In this document: piece by piece, positions 37,516 through 46,066 of the stretch
How the letters are laid out: each line of letters starts with the position of its first letter
Position numbering within the stretch: position 1 is the first letter of the stretch
DNA from: Cellvibrionales bacterium
GTDB taxonomy: Bacteria > Pseudomonadota > Gammaproteobacteria > Pseudomonadales > JAHEIH01
DNA: 64,000 nt
Assembly (NCBI GenBank): GCA_024639455.1
Contig: JAHEIH010000003.1
Location: 21,276-85,275 of the forward strand
Direction of reading: 5' to 3'
Notes under the pieces: generated by a model
What the model was told of the DNA's origin: nothing
What the model saw: only the letters and a program-made list of their open reading frames with translations
Database searches by the model: none
Position numbers and translations under genes: made by a program

Positions 37516-38272
37516 TTCTGTTGCGCTTGAAGTGGCAGTGGGCGCCGATGCTTCGCTAGCCGAACAAACCAGGCAACGCCTTTGCTCGCAAGGTCGCTTG
37601 GATACTGCGGCAGAATTTGTGCTGCAATTTGCCCCCGAACTCGTACAACTTGCCCACCCCAGCGGCAAGGAAAATCCCCTGTTGGTTGATTTTGCCGCCG
37701 GTGCGGTAGATCACCGGCGCAAATTCGGCGGTGGCAAAGGCCAGGATATCGCCAAGGCAGTTGGGCTCAACAAGGGCGTCACGCCGCGAATTCTCGATGC
37801 TACCGCGGGGCTGGGGCGCGATGCCTTCGCTCTCGCGAGTCTGGGATGCCAAGTAGATATGCTGGAGCGTTCACCAGTAGTTTTTGCCCTACTAGCCGAT
37901 GGCCTAGCGCGAGCGCAAGCCGCTGCTAATGGGGAGGTGGCTCGTATTGCCAATCAAATGACTGTGGCCTACGGCAGCGTATTGGACGGCTTGACACCTG
38001 CCCATTTGATAGACGTTGTCTACCTCGACCCGATGTTTCCCGAGCGCCAAAAATCTGCGCTAGTAAAAAAGGATATGCGTTTTTTTCACTCGGTGGTGGG
38101 CGACGACCCAGACGCTGATGGTTTGTTGGACGCCGCTTTGGCGATGGACTGTGCAAGGGTGGTTGTCAAACGTCCCAGCAAGGCGCCGTTGCTAGCCAAT
38201 CGCCAACCCTCACACCAGATTGTCGGCAAATCGATTCGTTACGACATCTATGCTAAACGCAAGTTGGCCTAG
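37505..38272 (+). CDS. rsmJ: 16S rRNA (guanine-1516-N2)-methyltransferase RsmJ
   Basis: A SAM-dependent methyltransferase of up to 255 residues. ILDATAGLGRDAFALASLG is the SAM-binding loop, and DVVYLDPMFPE is the D-P-M-F-P-E catalytic motif of RsmJ. LLVDFAAGAVDHRRKFGGG is also conserved. The start is uncertain: the TTG at 37505 lies within the PilZ gene, and other starts slightly downstream are possible. Confidence 0.9.
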   Translation: MSVSSVALEVAVGADASLAEQTRQRLCSQGRLDTAAEFVLQFAPELVQLAHPSGKENPLLVDFAAGAVDHRRKFGGGKGQDIAKAVGLNKGVTPRILDATAGLGRDAFALASLGCQVDMLERSPVVFALLADGLARAQAAANGEVARIANQMTVAYGSVLDGLTPAHLIDVVYLDPMFPERQKSALVKKDMRFFHSVVGDDPDADGLLDAALAMDCARVVVKRPSKAPLLANRQPSHQIVGKSIRYDIYAKRKLA

Positions 38273-38335
38273 CGCGAATTAGGTTTCATATGAGAGGCTA
38301 AAACTCTCGCATTGTTTGGTAAGTGTTCAACGCAG

Positions 38336-38764
38336 CTAGATATTGTGGGTATGAATCTGGTATCCGATATCTCGGTAGGCGCGATAGTTTGCGCGGCCGA
38401 TCTCGACCCAATCATCATCGCCTTGGCAGACCAGTTCTAACACCCTTGTATAGCGGCCAAAGTGCTCGGGTATCTCACGATCGAGGTTGATCATTAAATC
38501 GTTGCTGTGCTCTGGGGGCTGGGTACCAATCAAAATTGGCGAGGCGTCGTCAGCGCCATCGACATGCAGGTTACCGTGAGGAATGAAGGCGGTTTCGCGC
38601 AAATTCCACAGCATCTCATCCACGTGAGCAGCGATTGATGCATCGCTGCAGTGGATGAAGATTTGGTGTTGCTGGTGATAGGCCTTCTCTACTAAACGGC
38701 AGGCAACCTGCAGGCGTACCTGCGGATCGCCGCTTTTTAACAAGTAGAAATCAATCCGCGTCAT
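38336..38764 (-). CDS. holC: DNA polymerase III chi subunit
   Basis: A 142-residue protein matching HolC, which links the clamp loader to single-strand binding protein. Typical features are RIDFYLLKSG at the N-terminus, the central DEMLWNLRETAFIPH and RYRxYRD-like RANYRAYRDIGY near the end. Its start overlaps the pepA stop as ATGA. The pepA-holC pairing is conserved in Gammaproteobacteria. Confidence 0.92.
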   Translation of the reverse strand: MTRIDFYLLKSGDPQVRLQVACRLVEKAYHQQHQIFIHCSDASIAAHVDEMLWNLRETAFIPHGNLHVDGADDASPILIGTQPPEHSNDLMINLDREIPEHFGRYTRVLELVCQGDDDWVEIGRANYRAYRDIGYQIHTHNI

Positions 38765-40254
38765 GCGTCAGCTCGCTTTAGAATGAAGCGGGTTAGCAAT
38801 GGCACGGGGCGGCCTGTAGCGCCTTTATTGGCGCCGCTATGCCAGGCGGTGCCGGCGATATCGAGGTGAGCCCAGTCGTAGTTCTCAGCGAAACGCGACA
38901 AGAAACAAGCGGCGGTAATGCTGCCGCCGTGAGGGCCGCCGATATTGGCAACGTCGGCAAAATTGGAGTCGAGTAGCGATTGGTAGTCTTTCCAAAGCGG
39001 CATTTGCCAGGCGCGGTCTAAGCTATCTTCACCTGCAGCCAGCAGTTCGTCCGCCAAACCCTGTTGGTTGGCGTAAAGCCCCGTCGCCACTTTGCCTAAG
39101 GCTACGATACACGCGCCAGTAAGTGTGGCAACATCAACCACAGCGGCAGGTTTGAAGCGTTCTGCATAGGTGAGCGCGTCGCAAAGTACCAGGCGTCCCT
39201 CGGCATCAGTGTTGAGAATTTCGATGGTTTTGCCCGACATAGACGTGACGATATCACCAGGTTTGGTGGCGCAATCGCTTGGCATGTTCTCCGCTGCGGC
39301 AACTACCGCAACCACATTGATTTTGGGGGCGATTTCTGCGATAGCCCGCATGGTGCCTAGCACGGTGGCAGCGCCGCACATGTCGTATTTCATCTCGTCC
39401 ATAGCGGCACCTGGTTTCAAACTTATACCGCCGGTATCAAAGGTGATTCCCTTGCCAACTAATACCACCGGTTTCTGGGTTTTGGCCGCGCCTTTGTACT
39501 CCAGTACGATGAGCTTGGATTCCTCTGCACTGCCACGACCGACCGACAGTAGCGACCCCATGCCGAGGGTTGCCATTTTTTTCTCACCCAACACACTGCA
39601 GCTTAAGCTGTCGAATTCTTTGCTCAACGCCTCGGCATGCTCCGCTAGAAAGGTGGGGGTACAGATATTGCCAGGTAAGTTTCCTAATTCACGCGCTGCA
39701 TTGGCCCCACGAGCGGTGGAAGCGCCGAGGGCGAGAGCGTTTTTGTGAGCGGGAGAGACTTTGTCGTACCACAGTACGTCGCAATTGTCCCAATGAGTTT
39801 TGCGCTCTTTGTCGCTTTTAGTATGCGTGTATTGGTATCGGCTGTACTCGCCTTGACGACCCAGTTGTTCCAGTTGCCATGCCTCATCTTTGTCTTCAAC
39901 CTGAAGGCTGTCAAGGCAAACGGTAAGATCCTTGGCAGGCGACTTTCCAACCACCTGAAATATGGTTGTGAAGAGTTTTTGACAGTCGACGGGCGACATG
40001 GCTTTATCTGTATCGCCGAGGCCAACGAGCAAAACACGCTTGGCTTTCAACCCCGCTGGCGCGTGTAACATGAGACTTTCGCCCAGCTTGCCTTTCAAAT
40101 CACCCTGTTTAAGTACGGCGCTAATCACGCCGCCACATGCTGCATCAACTTGCGCACCGCGGTCCCCTAGTTTACCGCCTTGGTAGGCGCCTACCACGAG
40201 GCAGTCGCTGCGTTGCGTCGCTAATTTGTCGGTGTACTTGATTGAAAAATCCAT
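38761..40254 (-). CDS. pepA: Leucyl aminopeptidase PepA
   Basis: A 497-residue M17 aminopeptidase with two metal ions. VGKGITFDTGGISLKPG and the signature NTDAEGRLVL are intact, as are the catalytic Lys and Arg within them. In E. coli PepA is also a DNA-binding regulator. The gene is divergent from lptG, with 130 bases between starts. Confidence 0.96.
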   Translation of the reverse strand: MDFSIKYTDKLATQRSDCLVVGAYQGGKLGDRGAQVDAACGGVISAVLKQGDLKGKLGESLMLHAPAGLKAKRVLLVGLGDTDKAMSPVDCQKLFTTIFQVVGKSPAKDLTVCLDSLQVEDKDEAWQLEQLGRQGEYSRYQYTHTKSDKERKTHWDNCDVLWYDKVSPAHKNALALGASTARGANAARELGNLPGNICTPTFLAEHAEALSKEFDSLSCSVLGEKKMATLGMGSLLSVGRGSAEESKLIVLEYKGAAKTQKPVVLVGKGITFDTGGISLKPGAAMDEMKYDMCGAATVLGTMRAIAEIAPKINVVAVVAAAENMPSDCATKPGDIVTSMSGKTIEILNTDAEGRLVLCDALTYAERFKPAAVVDVATLTGACIVALGKVATGLYANQQGLADELLAAGEDSLDRAWQMPLWKDYQSLLDSNFADVANIGGPHGGSITAACFLSRFAENYDWAHLDIAGTAWHSGANKGATGRPVPLLTRFILKRADA

Positions 40255-40384
40255 ATTTTCTCCAAAGACATTGGCGGATGTTTGAGTAATAATAGCGACA
40301 GCTTATATAGCGTTGTTGCAATTGACAATGACATGTCTCGCCGTCTGTACAAACGGTGATCAAAATAAGGAATTGAGGGCTGTT

Positions 40385-41446
40385 TTGAACCTCTTAAATC
40401 GCTACATTGCTCAACATATTTTCGGTGCTGTTGTGGTGACCCTGGTGGTCATCGTCGGTTTGAACCTTGTGTCGACCACGATTGACCAGTTGGGTCGGCT
40501 GGAGGCGCAATACCAAGTGCTGCAAGCCATGCAATACGTATTGACGCGTATTCCCGGCATGGTTTATGAAAATATCCCCTTTGCAAGTTTGGTGGGGTGT
40601 TTATTTGGCCTAGGCAATTTGGCATCGAACAGTGAGTTGGTAGTGATCCGCGCTGCTGGCGTGTCTATTTTTAGAATTGTTGTCTCGGTGTTAAAACCTG
40701 TAGGCATGATAATGGTGTTCGGTATGGTACTTGGGCAGTATATTGCCCCCGTTACTGACCAAGTGGCAGAAAGCCGCAAGGCATTGGCGCGCTATGGCGA
40801 TCGTGGTTTTGTGACCACCGGTGGTGTTTGGACCCGAGAGGGTAATACCTTTATGCACTTTTCGGTTGTTCAGCCCAACGGTGTGTTATACGGCGTGTCT
40901 CATTTCCGCTTCAACGATGACAACCAGATGGTCTCAGCGGTGTACAGCGATCGCGCCACCTATCAGGGGCCGCATTGGATGTTAGAAGGCGTGGTCGAAA
41001 CCGTGTTGCAAAGCGATAGCACCGATGTGATCAACCACGATGTACTGCGTTGGGATACTGAAGTCACACCGGAGTTATTGTCGGTGGTGGCGATGAGTCC
41101 TGAAAGTTTGCCCATGACAGGGCTGTGGCAGTATTCAAAATATTTGGCCGAACAAGGGCAAAATAATGGCGAATACGTGATGGCGTTTTGGAAGAAGATG
41201 CTGCAGCCATTGAGCACCTTTGGCTTGGTGTTGGTGGCTATATCTTTTGTCTTTGGTCCCTTGCGTTCAGTGACAATGGGCTTTCGTATTTTTATCGGCG
41301 CCATTTTTGGCATCGTCTTTCAAACCAGTCAGGATATGCTGGGCCCCGCTAGTTTGGTGTTTGGTGTGCCTCCCATCTACGCCACGCTAGTCCCCGCGGT
41401 GATGTGTATTGCTATTGGCAGTTTGATGTTGAGCCGCGTCCGCTAG
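40385..41446 (+). CDS. lptG: LPS export permease LptG
   Basis: An inner-membrane permease of the LptBFG transporter that extracts lipopolysaccharide. It has membrane helices at each end and a periplasmic beta-jellyroll between them. SFVFGPLRSVTMGFRIFIG and DMLGPASLVFG near the end are the LptG pattern rather than LptF. I choose the TTG at 40385, behind GAGGGC, giving MNLLNRYIAQ and about 353 residues; the frame is open to 40313. Its usual partner lptF, expected between pepA and lptG, is absent. An RDD gene follows convergently after one base. Confidence 0.9.
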   Translation: MNLLNRYIAQHIFGAVVVTLVVIVGLNLVSTTIDQLGRLEAQYQVLQAMQYVLTRIPGMVYENIPFASLVGCLFGLGNLASNSELVVIRAAGVSIFRIVVSVLKPVGMIMVFGMVLGQYIAPVTDQVAESRKALARYGDRGFVTTGGVWTREGNTFMHFSVVQPNGVLYGVSHFRFNDDNQMVSAVYSDRATYQGPHWMLEGVVETVLQSDSTDVINHDVLRWDTEVTPELLSVVAMSPESLPMTGLWQYSKYLAEQGQNNGEYVMAFWKKMLQPLSTFGLVLVAISFVFGPLRSVTMGFRIFIGAIFGIVFQTSQDMLGPASLVFGVPPIYATLVPAVMCIAIGSLMLSRVR

Positions 41447-41447
41447 G

Positions 41448-41948
41448 TTATTTTTTCTTGTCCGGTTTCGGCAGTAATTGCAATTCGGTGCCAGAGGCTC
41501 GGTCGTGCCAGGTTTTTTTGTCTCGATCGATCAACATCCACAGATATCCCACACCGGCAAGAGCAAGAGAGAAAAACGCGACCACAAATCGTATTGTGCA
41601 CTGCGCCCAACTTGGTGCACCGCCGTCTTTTGAACTGACGATCTTACTTCGCCAAGCCTGCATCGCCAATGTTTGGCCGGTTTTGCGCCAAAAATAAGCA
41701 TAGAAAAAGAACACAGTAAGAAGACCCACAGAGAAAAGGACGCCACTCTCTACTGGCGCGCTAATGGCGCGTTGGCCGCTGTCTCGAATAGCTTGCACTT
41801 CTGCGCTATCGGTCAACGCTATCTTCACGGCCACTACAATCCCACCTGTCAGTAAACAGCAGGCAAAGACCAAAAAGCTATCGTAGACAATCGTCAATAG
41901 ACGTCGAATAAGCCCGACGTGAGAAGTAGGTGAAGTGGTTGAGTTCAT
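41448..41948 (-). CDS. RDD-family membrane protein
   Basis: A 166-residue inner-membrane protein with three hydrophobic segments. The N-terminal GLIRRLLTIVYDSFLV replaces the classical R-D-D with R...D, and WRKTGQTLAMQAWRSKIV is the conserved second part. Function is unknown; RDD genes often neighbour lptFG in pseudomonads, as here. A GGAGG ribosome site precedes the ATG but lies in a predicted hairpin. Confidence 0.88.
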   Translation of the reverse strand: MNSTTSPTSHVGLIRRLLTIVYDSFLVFACCLLTGGIVVAVKIALTDSAEVQAIRDSGQRAISAPVESGVLFSVGLLTVFFFYAYFWRKTGQTLAMQAWRSKIVSSKDGGAPSWAQCTIRFVVAFFSLALAGVGYLWMLIDRDKKTWHDRASGTELQLLPKPDKKK

Positions 41949-41950
41949 AA

Positions 41951-41972
41951 TGCGCCTCCTTTGAGAGGCGCA
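41951..41972 (-). promoter_or_regulatory. Hairpin overlapping the ribosome site of the RDD gene
   Basis: On the minus strand TGCGCCTC and GAGGCGCA form an eight-base stem with a six-base loop, two bases before the RDD start codon. Part of the GGAGG ribosome site is in the stem. No T run follows. It might hold down translation or separate this gene from the response regulator upstream. Confidence 0.55.
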
Positions 41973-41980
41973 AGTCTACG

Positions 41981-42388
41981 TTAGACAGCTGCCTTAGCCA
42001 AGTCGGGAGAGGGTAGCTTATTCATCAAGTCTTCAACCCTATTTATAAGGTGATGCCAATCCAGGGGCTTGGTGAAGTAGTAGTTTGCCCCAAGCTTTTT
42101 GGCGTCATCGATATAGTTGTATTGGACATGCGCGGAGGTCACGATACAGGGAATATGTTTCATCACCTCACATTGTGCGCGCGCATTAAGGAACTGCTGC
42201 CCACTAAACAGAGGGAGGTTGAGATCTAATATGATCAAATCTACCCGAGCCGATTGGGCAATTTCTAAGCCATCCCTGCCATTTTTCGCGCAAATTACGT
42301 CATAGCCGCGCTGGTTAAGCATAGTTGAGGCTACAACAGTACTTGTGTGATCGTCCTCGACTATAAGGACTGTAAATGGGCTTTTCAT
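41981..42388 (-). CDS. Single-domain response regulator (CheY-like)
   Basis: A 135-residue receiver domain with no output domain. VLIVEDDHTS holds the acidic pair, LIILDLNLPLFSG the phospho-accepting Asp, CIVTSAH the Thr/Ser, and YYFTKPLDW the Lys. I place the start at ATG 42388; the longer frame would begin with TTG at 42406. No histidine kinase is nearby, so the partner is unknown. RDD follows 32 bases downstream. Confidence 0.9.
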   Translation of the reverse strand: MKSPFTVLIVEDDHTSTVVASTMLNQRGYDVICAKNGRDGLEIAQSARVDLIILDLNLPLFSGQQFLNARAQCEVMKHIPCIVTSAHVQYNYIDDAKKLGANYYFTKPLDWHHLINRVEDLMNKLPSPDLAKAAV

Positions 42389-42467
42389 TGTGTGCACCAA
42401 GGGCAAGTTTTTGAAATAACATATTGTTACAATTGTGTTTGATTTGCAACACTTTTGTTACAATTGT

Positions 42468-43070
42468 CTATTCAAGGCTAAGATGACTGGTGTCTGGAGT
42501 TTTCTGTGGAGGATCGTTTACAAGATTTTCAATTTCTCCTAGTGGCAGGACGTCGAGCAGACTGGTGTCAGGATTTAATGGGCTGGGGTGGTCGATTTCT
42601 TGATCTTCAACCAATAAGCCCAGTGGCTTAACATCAAAGTTTGAGGTGTCAGGCGTGCTGATAGGCAGAATAGCGGCCTCTTCAATAACCAATTCGCTAT
42701 TATCCAGTGCGCGGTATTGGCTGATATCGACATCGACCGCCGTGAGTGATTGAATTTCATCGGGATGAAGTACGTTACTGCCGACCGCCGCGACATCCCA
42801 ATTGGGTGCCATGATACTCGTGCCGACGGAAGGTGATTTAGTCTGTGCCTCTATGACTGCAATAGCGCCGGCCTTTGCCATGGCATTGACATACTTCTGA
42901 GCCTGTTCAGCACTGATATCGCGTTTTATGGTGACCTCTTGACCACTCATCCAGTGCTCTAATTTTGAGGGTTCGGTTTTAAACAGTTGTGCCAGAGCAT
43001 TAAGCACCTGTTCCGATGACGAATCAACCGCGATATCGCCCTTAAATTTTACGCTTACTGTGTCTGCCAT
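42468..43070 (-). CDS. Unrecognised protein with C-terminal PDTS repeats
   Basis: A roughly 200-residue soluble protein. The first 80 residues form an alpha/beta unit (VSVKFKGDIAVDSSSEQVL, then WMSGQEVTIKRDISAEQA and KAGAIAVIE). The remainder is acidic and probably disordered. It has three related motifs near the end: TPDTSNFDVKPLG, NPDTSLLDVLPLG and TPDTSHLSL. I do not recognise a function. The ATG at 43070 has AGGAGGC at the right spacing; the frame is open to 43136, but that start is less likely. It is divergent from hrpB. Confidence 0.75.
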   Translation of the reverse strand: MADTVSVKFKGDIAVDSSSEQVLNALAQLFKTEPSKLEHWMSGQEVTIKRDISAEQAQKYVNAMAKAGAIAVIEAQTKSPSVGTSIMAPNWDVAAVGSNVLHPDEIQSLTAVDVDISQYRALDNSELVIEEAAILPISTPDTSNFDVKPLGLLVEDQEIDHPSPLNPDTSLLDVLPLGEIENLVNDPPQKTPDTSHLSLE

Positions 43071-43182
43071 AGCGCCTCCTGATCTCATTGCAGTATAGTC
43101 AATTTTGTTGCTGGCATTACCGAGACTCCCCTTCATGGTAGACCTTCGCTACACTAGCGCTAGTTTTTTGTGACGAGCTGCC

Positions 43183-45663
43183 ATGAGCCACCTTCCTATA
43201 GATGATGTATTGCCCCAGTTAATGGCTGTTTTGGCTGAGGTGCCGCGCTGCGTGTTACAAGCGGAGCCCGGAGCTGGCAAGACGACCCGTGTGCCCATGT
43301 CGCTGTTGGCACAGGATGATTTGGCGGGTCAAAAAATTATTATGCTTGAGCCACGGCGGATTGCAGCCCGCGGCGCGGCGGAATTTATGGCCAGGCAGCT
43401 CGGTGAGCAATGCGGTGAGACGGTCGGCTATCGCATGCGTCAGGACAGTGCCGTATCGTCACGGACACGACTTGAAGTGGTCACGGAAGGCGTTTTTTTG
43501 CGTATGCTTCAAGAGGATCCAAGTCTTGAAGGTGTTGGCTTGGTGATCTTTGACGAGTTTCACGAACGTAATCTCGACAGCGATGTGGCCCTTGCGCTGA
43601 GTATGCAAAGTGCAGAGCTTTTTAGAGAGGACATTCCTCTCAAATTGTTGGTGATGTCAGCGACGCTCGATGTTGAGCCGCTACAGCGCTTGCTAGATTG
43701 TCCTGTGGTGGTCAGCGAAGGGCGGTCTTTTCCGGTAGAAACTCACTTTAGTGAGGGCGTCATTGAGCGCCGTGGGTTAGTTGATGCGGTGGTCTCCACG
43801 ATTCAGCGTGCGCTGTCTGACAACCCGGGGTCGCTGTTGGTTTTTTTACCCGGCCAAGCGGAAATTGCGCAGTGCCAAGCCAGATTGCATGCACGTTACG
43901 AGGGCAATAGCGATATTCATGTCGTGCCGCTGTACGGCCAGTTGTCTATGCAAGAGCAGCGCAAAGCTGTACATCCGGCACCCGCTGGACAGCGCAAAAT
44001 TGTATTGGCGACAAATATTGCTGAATCCAGTATTACCATCGATGGTGTTAATGTAGTGGTTGATAGCGGCTGGGCGAGGGTGGCGATGTACGATCCCCGC
44101 ACCGGTATGAGCCGATTGCACGCACAGCGAATATCCCAAGCGTCTGCCACCCAGCGGGCAGGGCGAGCTGGCCGCACCGCCCCCGGTGTTTGCTATCGAC
44201 TGTGGACAGCGCAACAGCATCAGCAGTTAGCGCACTTCAATACACCTGAAATCCTGCAGGCAGATCTGACGTCAGTGGCGCTGCAGCTGTTGGCTTGGGG
44301 TTGCAGCGATTGCGATGACTTGCTGTGGTTAGATGCACCGCCGACAAGCACCTGTCGCAGCGCGGTCGACCTGCTCGAACGTTTGCAGGCTATCCACAAC
44401 AACCGTTTAACGCCCCATGGAGAAAAACTCGCCACTATTCCTACCCATCCCCGCCTGGGGCATATGCTGTTGCGTGGACACGCTATGGGCACGGCACGAC
44501 AGGCCGCACAATTAGCCGCGCTATTAGAAGATCGCGATCCATTGCGCCATGCTGGGGCAGATATCGATAAGCGAATGGCTTGGTTAAACGAAGGAAAAGG
44601 CCAAGCAAAGCGATTGCAAGTCCGCGCCAAACAGTTTCTTTCCAGCCTTGGGGCGAGCGATGTTGATCTCGGTTTGAGTCATGCGGTGCTGTTAGCCCAA
44701 GCCTACCCCGACCGTGTTGCACAGCAACGGCGCAGTGGCACGGGTGACTACAAATTGGCGTCAGGGCGAGGGGCGTGGCTCGACCCGCAGGATGACTTGT
44801 TCGGGCAGCCCTACCTTGTGGTCGCTGACATTGGTGGTACTGCAGGCCGCAGCGACGATAGCATTTTTCTGGCCGCTGCCTTAGCCCCCGACGCATTATT
44901 TGCTGAGCTTAGCGATGGTCTTAAAACCCACGATAAAGCGCATTGGAATGCAGCAAATGGTCGTTTTGAAGCGCAGCGTGAGACGCGCTGGGGCGAATTA
45001 GTTATTGAATCAAAACCACTGCCTGATGTTGATCCGCTGCTGGTCAGGCAGGCATTGATCGATCACGTGCGACAAAAAGGGTTACGCTTATTACCTTGGA
45101 GCGACGCTGCGTTGGCGTGGCAACAACGCTGCTTATTTACAGCGCGTGTTGCAAATGAGGGGCAATGGCCGGATATGAGCGATAGCGCGTTACTTAGTGC
45201 TATCGACGACTGGCTCGGTCCTTATCTTACTGGGGTGAAAAGTTTAGCCGCGCTGCAGAAAGTGGATGTGCTTGGTGCACTTAAAGCACGCCTTGATTGG
45301 CAACAGCAGCAACAGTTAGAACAGCTCGCGCCGAGCCATCTCACCGTTCCCACAGGTCGTCAGGTGATGATTGACTACAGTGGTGAGCAGCCGGTATTGG
45401 CTGTCAGGATGCAGGAAATGTTCGGCTGCCCTAACTCACCTACGGTGGCCGGTGGCCGGGTCAAAGTGTTATTGCATCTGCTATCGCCCGCGCAGCGTCC
45501 ATTGGCGGTGACGGCCGATTTGAGTAGTTTTTGGCAAAATGCCTACAACGATGTAAAAAAGGATATGAAAGGGCGCTATCCCAAGCACTACTGGCCAGAT
45601 GATCCTCTGCAAGCGGAGGCCACCCAGTTCACCAAGGCTAAAATGGATCGCAATAAGCGTTAG
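43183..45663 (+). CDS. hrpB: ATP-dependent RNA helicase HrpB
   Basis: An 826-residue DEAH-box helicase. The motifs run in order: EPGAGKTTRVP (I), EPRRIAARG (Ia), DEFHERNLDSD (II, DEFH), SATLD (III), ATNIAESSITI (V) and QRAGRAGRTAPG (VI). The HA2 and HrpB C-terminal domains follow. Its physiological role is poorly defined. The 3' end overlaps the convergent small gene by four bases. Confidence 0.95.
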   Translation: MSHLPIDDVLPQLMAVLAEVPRCVLQAEPGAGKTTRVPMSLLAQDDLAGQKIIMLEPRRIAARGAAEFMARQLGEQCGETVGYRMRQDSAVSSRTRLEVVTEGVFLRMLQEDPSLEGVGLVIFDEFHERNLDSDVALALSMQSAELFREDIPLKLLVMSATLDVEPLQRLLDCPVVVSEGRSFPVETHFSEGVIERRGLVDAVVSTIQRALSDNPGSLLVFLPGQAEIAQCQARLHARYEGNSDIHVVPLYGQLSMQEQRKAVHPAPAGQRKIVLATNIAESSITIDGVNVVVDSGWARVAMYDPRTGMSRLHAQRISQASATQRAGRAGRTAPGVCYRLWTAQQHQQLAHFNTPEILQADLTSVALQLLAWGCSDCDDLLWLDAPPTSTCRSAVDLLERLQAIHNNRLTPHGEKLATIPTHPRLGHMLLRGHAMGTARQAAQLAALLEDRDPLRHAGADIDKRMAWLNEGKGQAKRLQVRAKQFLSSLGASDVDLGLSHAVLLAQAYPDRVAQQRRSGTGDYKLASGRGAWLDPQDDLFGQPYLVVADIGGTAGRSDDSIFLAAALAPDALFAELSDGLKTHDKAHWNAANGRFEAQRETRWGELVIESKPLPDVDPLLVRQALIDHVRQKGLRLLPWSDAALAWQQRCLFTARVANEGQWPDMSDSALLSAIDDWLGPYLTGVKSLAALQKVDVLGALKARLDWQQQQQLEQLAPSHLTVPTGRQVMIDYSGEQPVLAVRMQEMFGCPNSPTVAGGRVKVLLHLLSPAQRPLAVTADLSSFWQNAYNDVKKDMKGRYPKHYWPDDPLQAEATQFTKAKMDRNKR

Positions 45664-45986
45664 TCGCGCCACTCCCAGCGCAAGATTTCGCCAAAATCAT
45701 CATAGATAGGCATTTTTTTAGGGGCTTGATGACGCTTTTTAGGTGTCATGGGGGCTTTCATTTGCTTGCTGCGTTCTTCCAGTGCGGCAACCACCTCGGG
45801 TATGAAGGTGCGCTCGGCCGACTTAGGCTCGAAAACCGAACTATGGCTGCGCAAGGGACCGTCGTTTGAGAAACGGCCGCTCACCCCATTAGGGACGCGT
45901 TTAACTTCACCACCCTGTGCGATGTAGTCACCCATCTGCTTGGCCATTTCGGCGCGCTGATCTGCCTTGGAAGGTAATTTTTTCAA
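45660..45986 (-). CDS. Conserved small hypothetical protein
   Basis: A 108-residue soluble basic protein that I do not recognise with confidence. Residues 20-37 read YIAQGGEVKRVPNGVSG, a G-G-x-V/I-x-x-V-P-x-G-x-S-G pattern seen in small gammaproteobacterial proteins. The C-terminus is Lys-rich (PMTPKKRHQAPKKMP) and ends in YDDFGEILRWEW. It is divergent from the ABC transporter gene (80 bases) and convergent with hrpB. Confidence 0.7.
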   Translation of the reverse strand: MKKLPSKADQRAEMAKQMGDYIAQGGEVKRVPNGVSGRFSNDGPLRSHSSVFEPKSAERTFIPEVVAALEERSKQMKAPMTPKKRHQAPKKMPIYDDFGEILRWEWRD

Positions 45987-46066
45987 GCTGTGCTCGCATT
46001 TACGGAATTAACGTCACAATATAGCAAATCCGCGCCAAACTAGCGCGGTCATTTGAGGAGTTTGCT

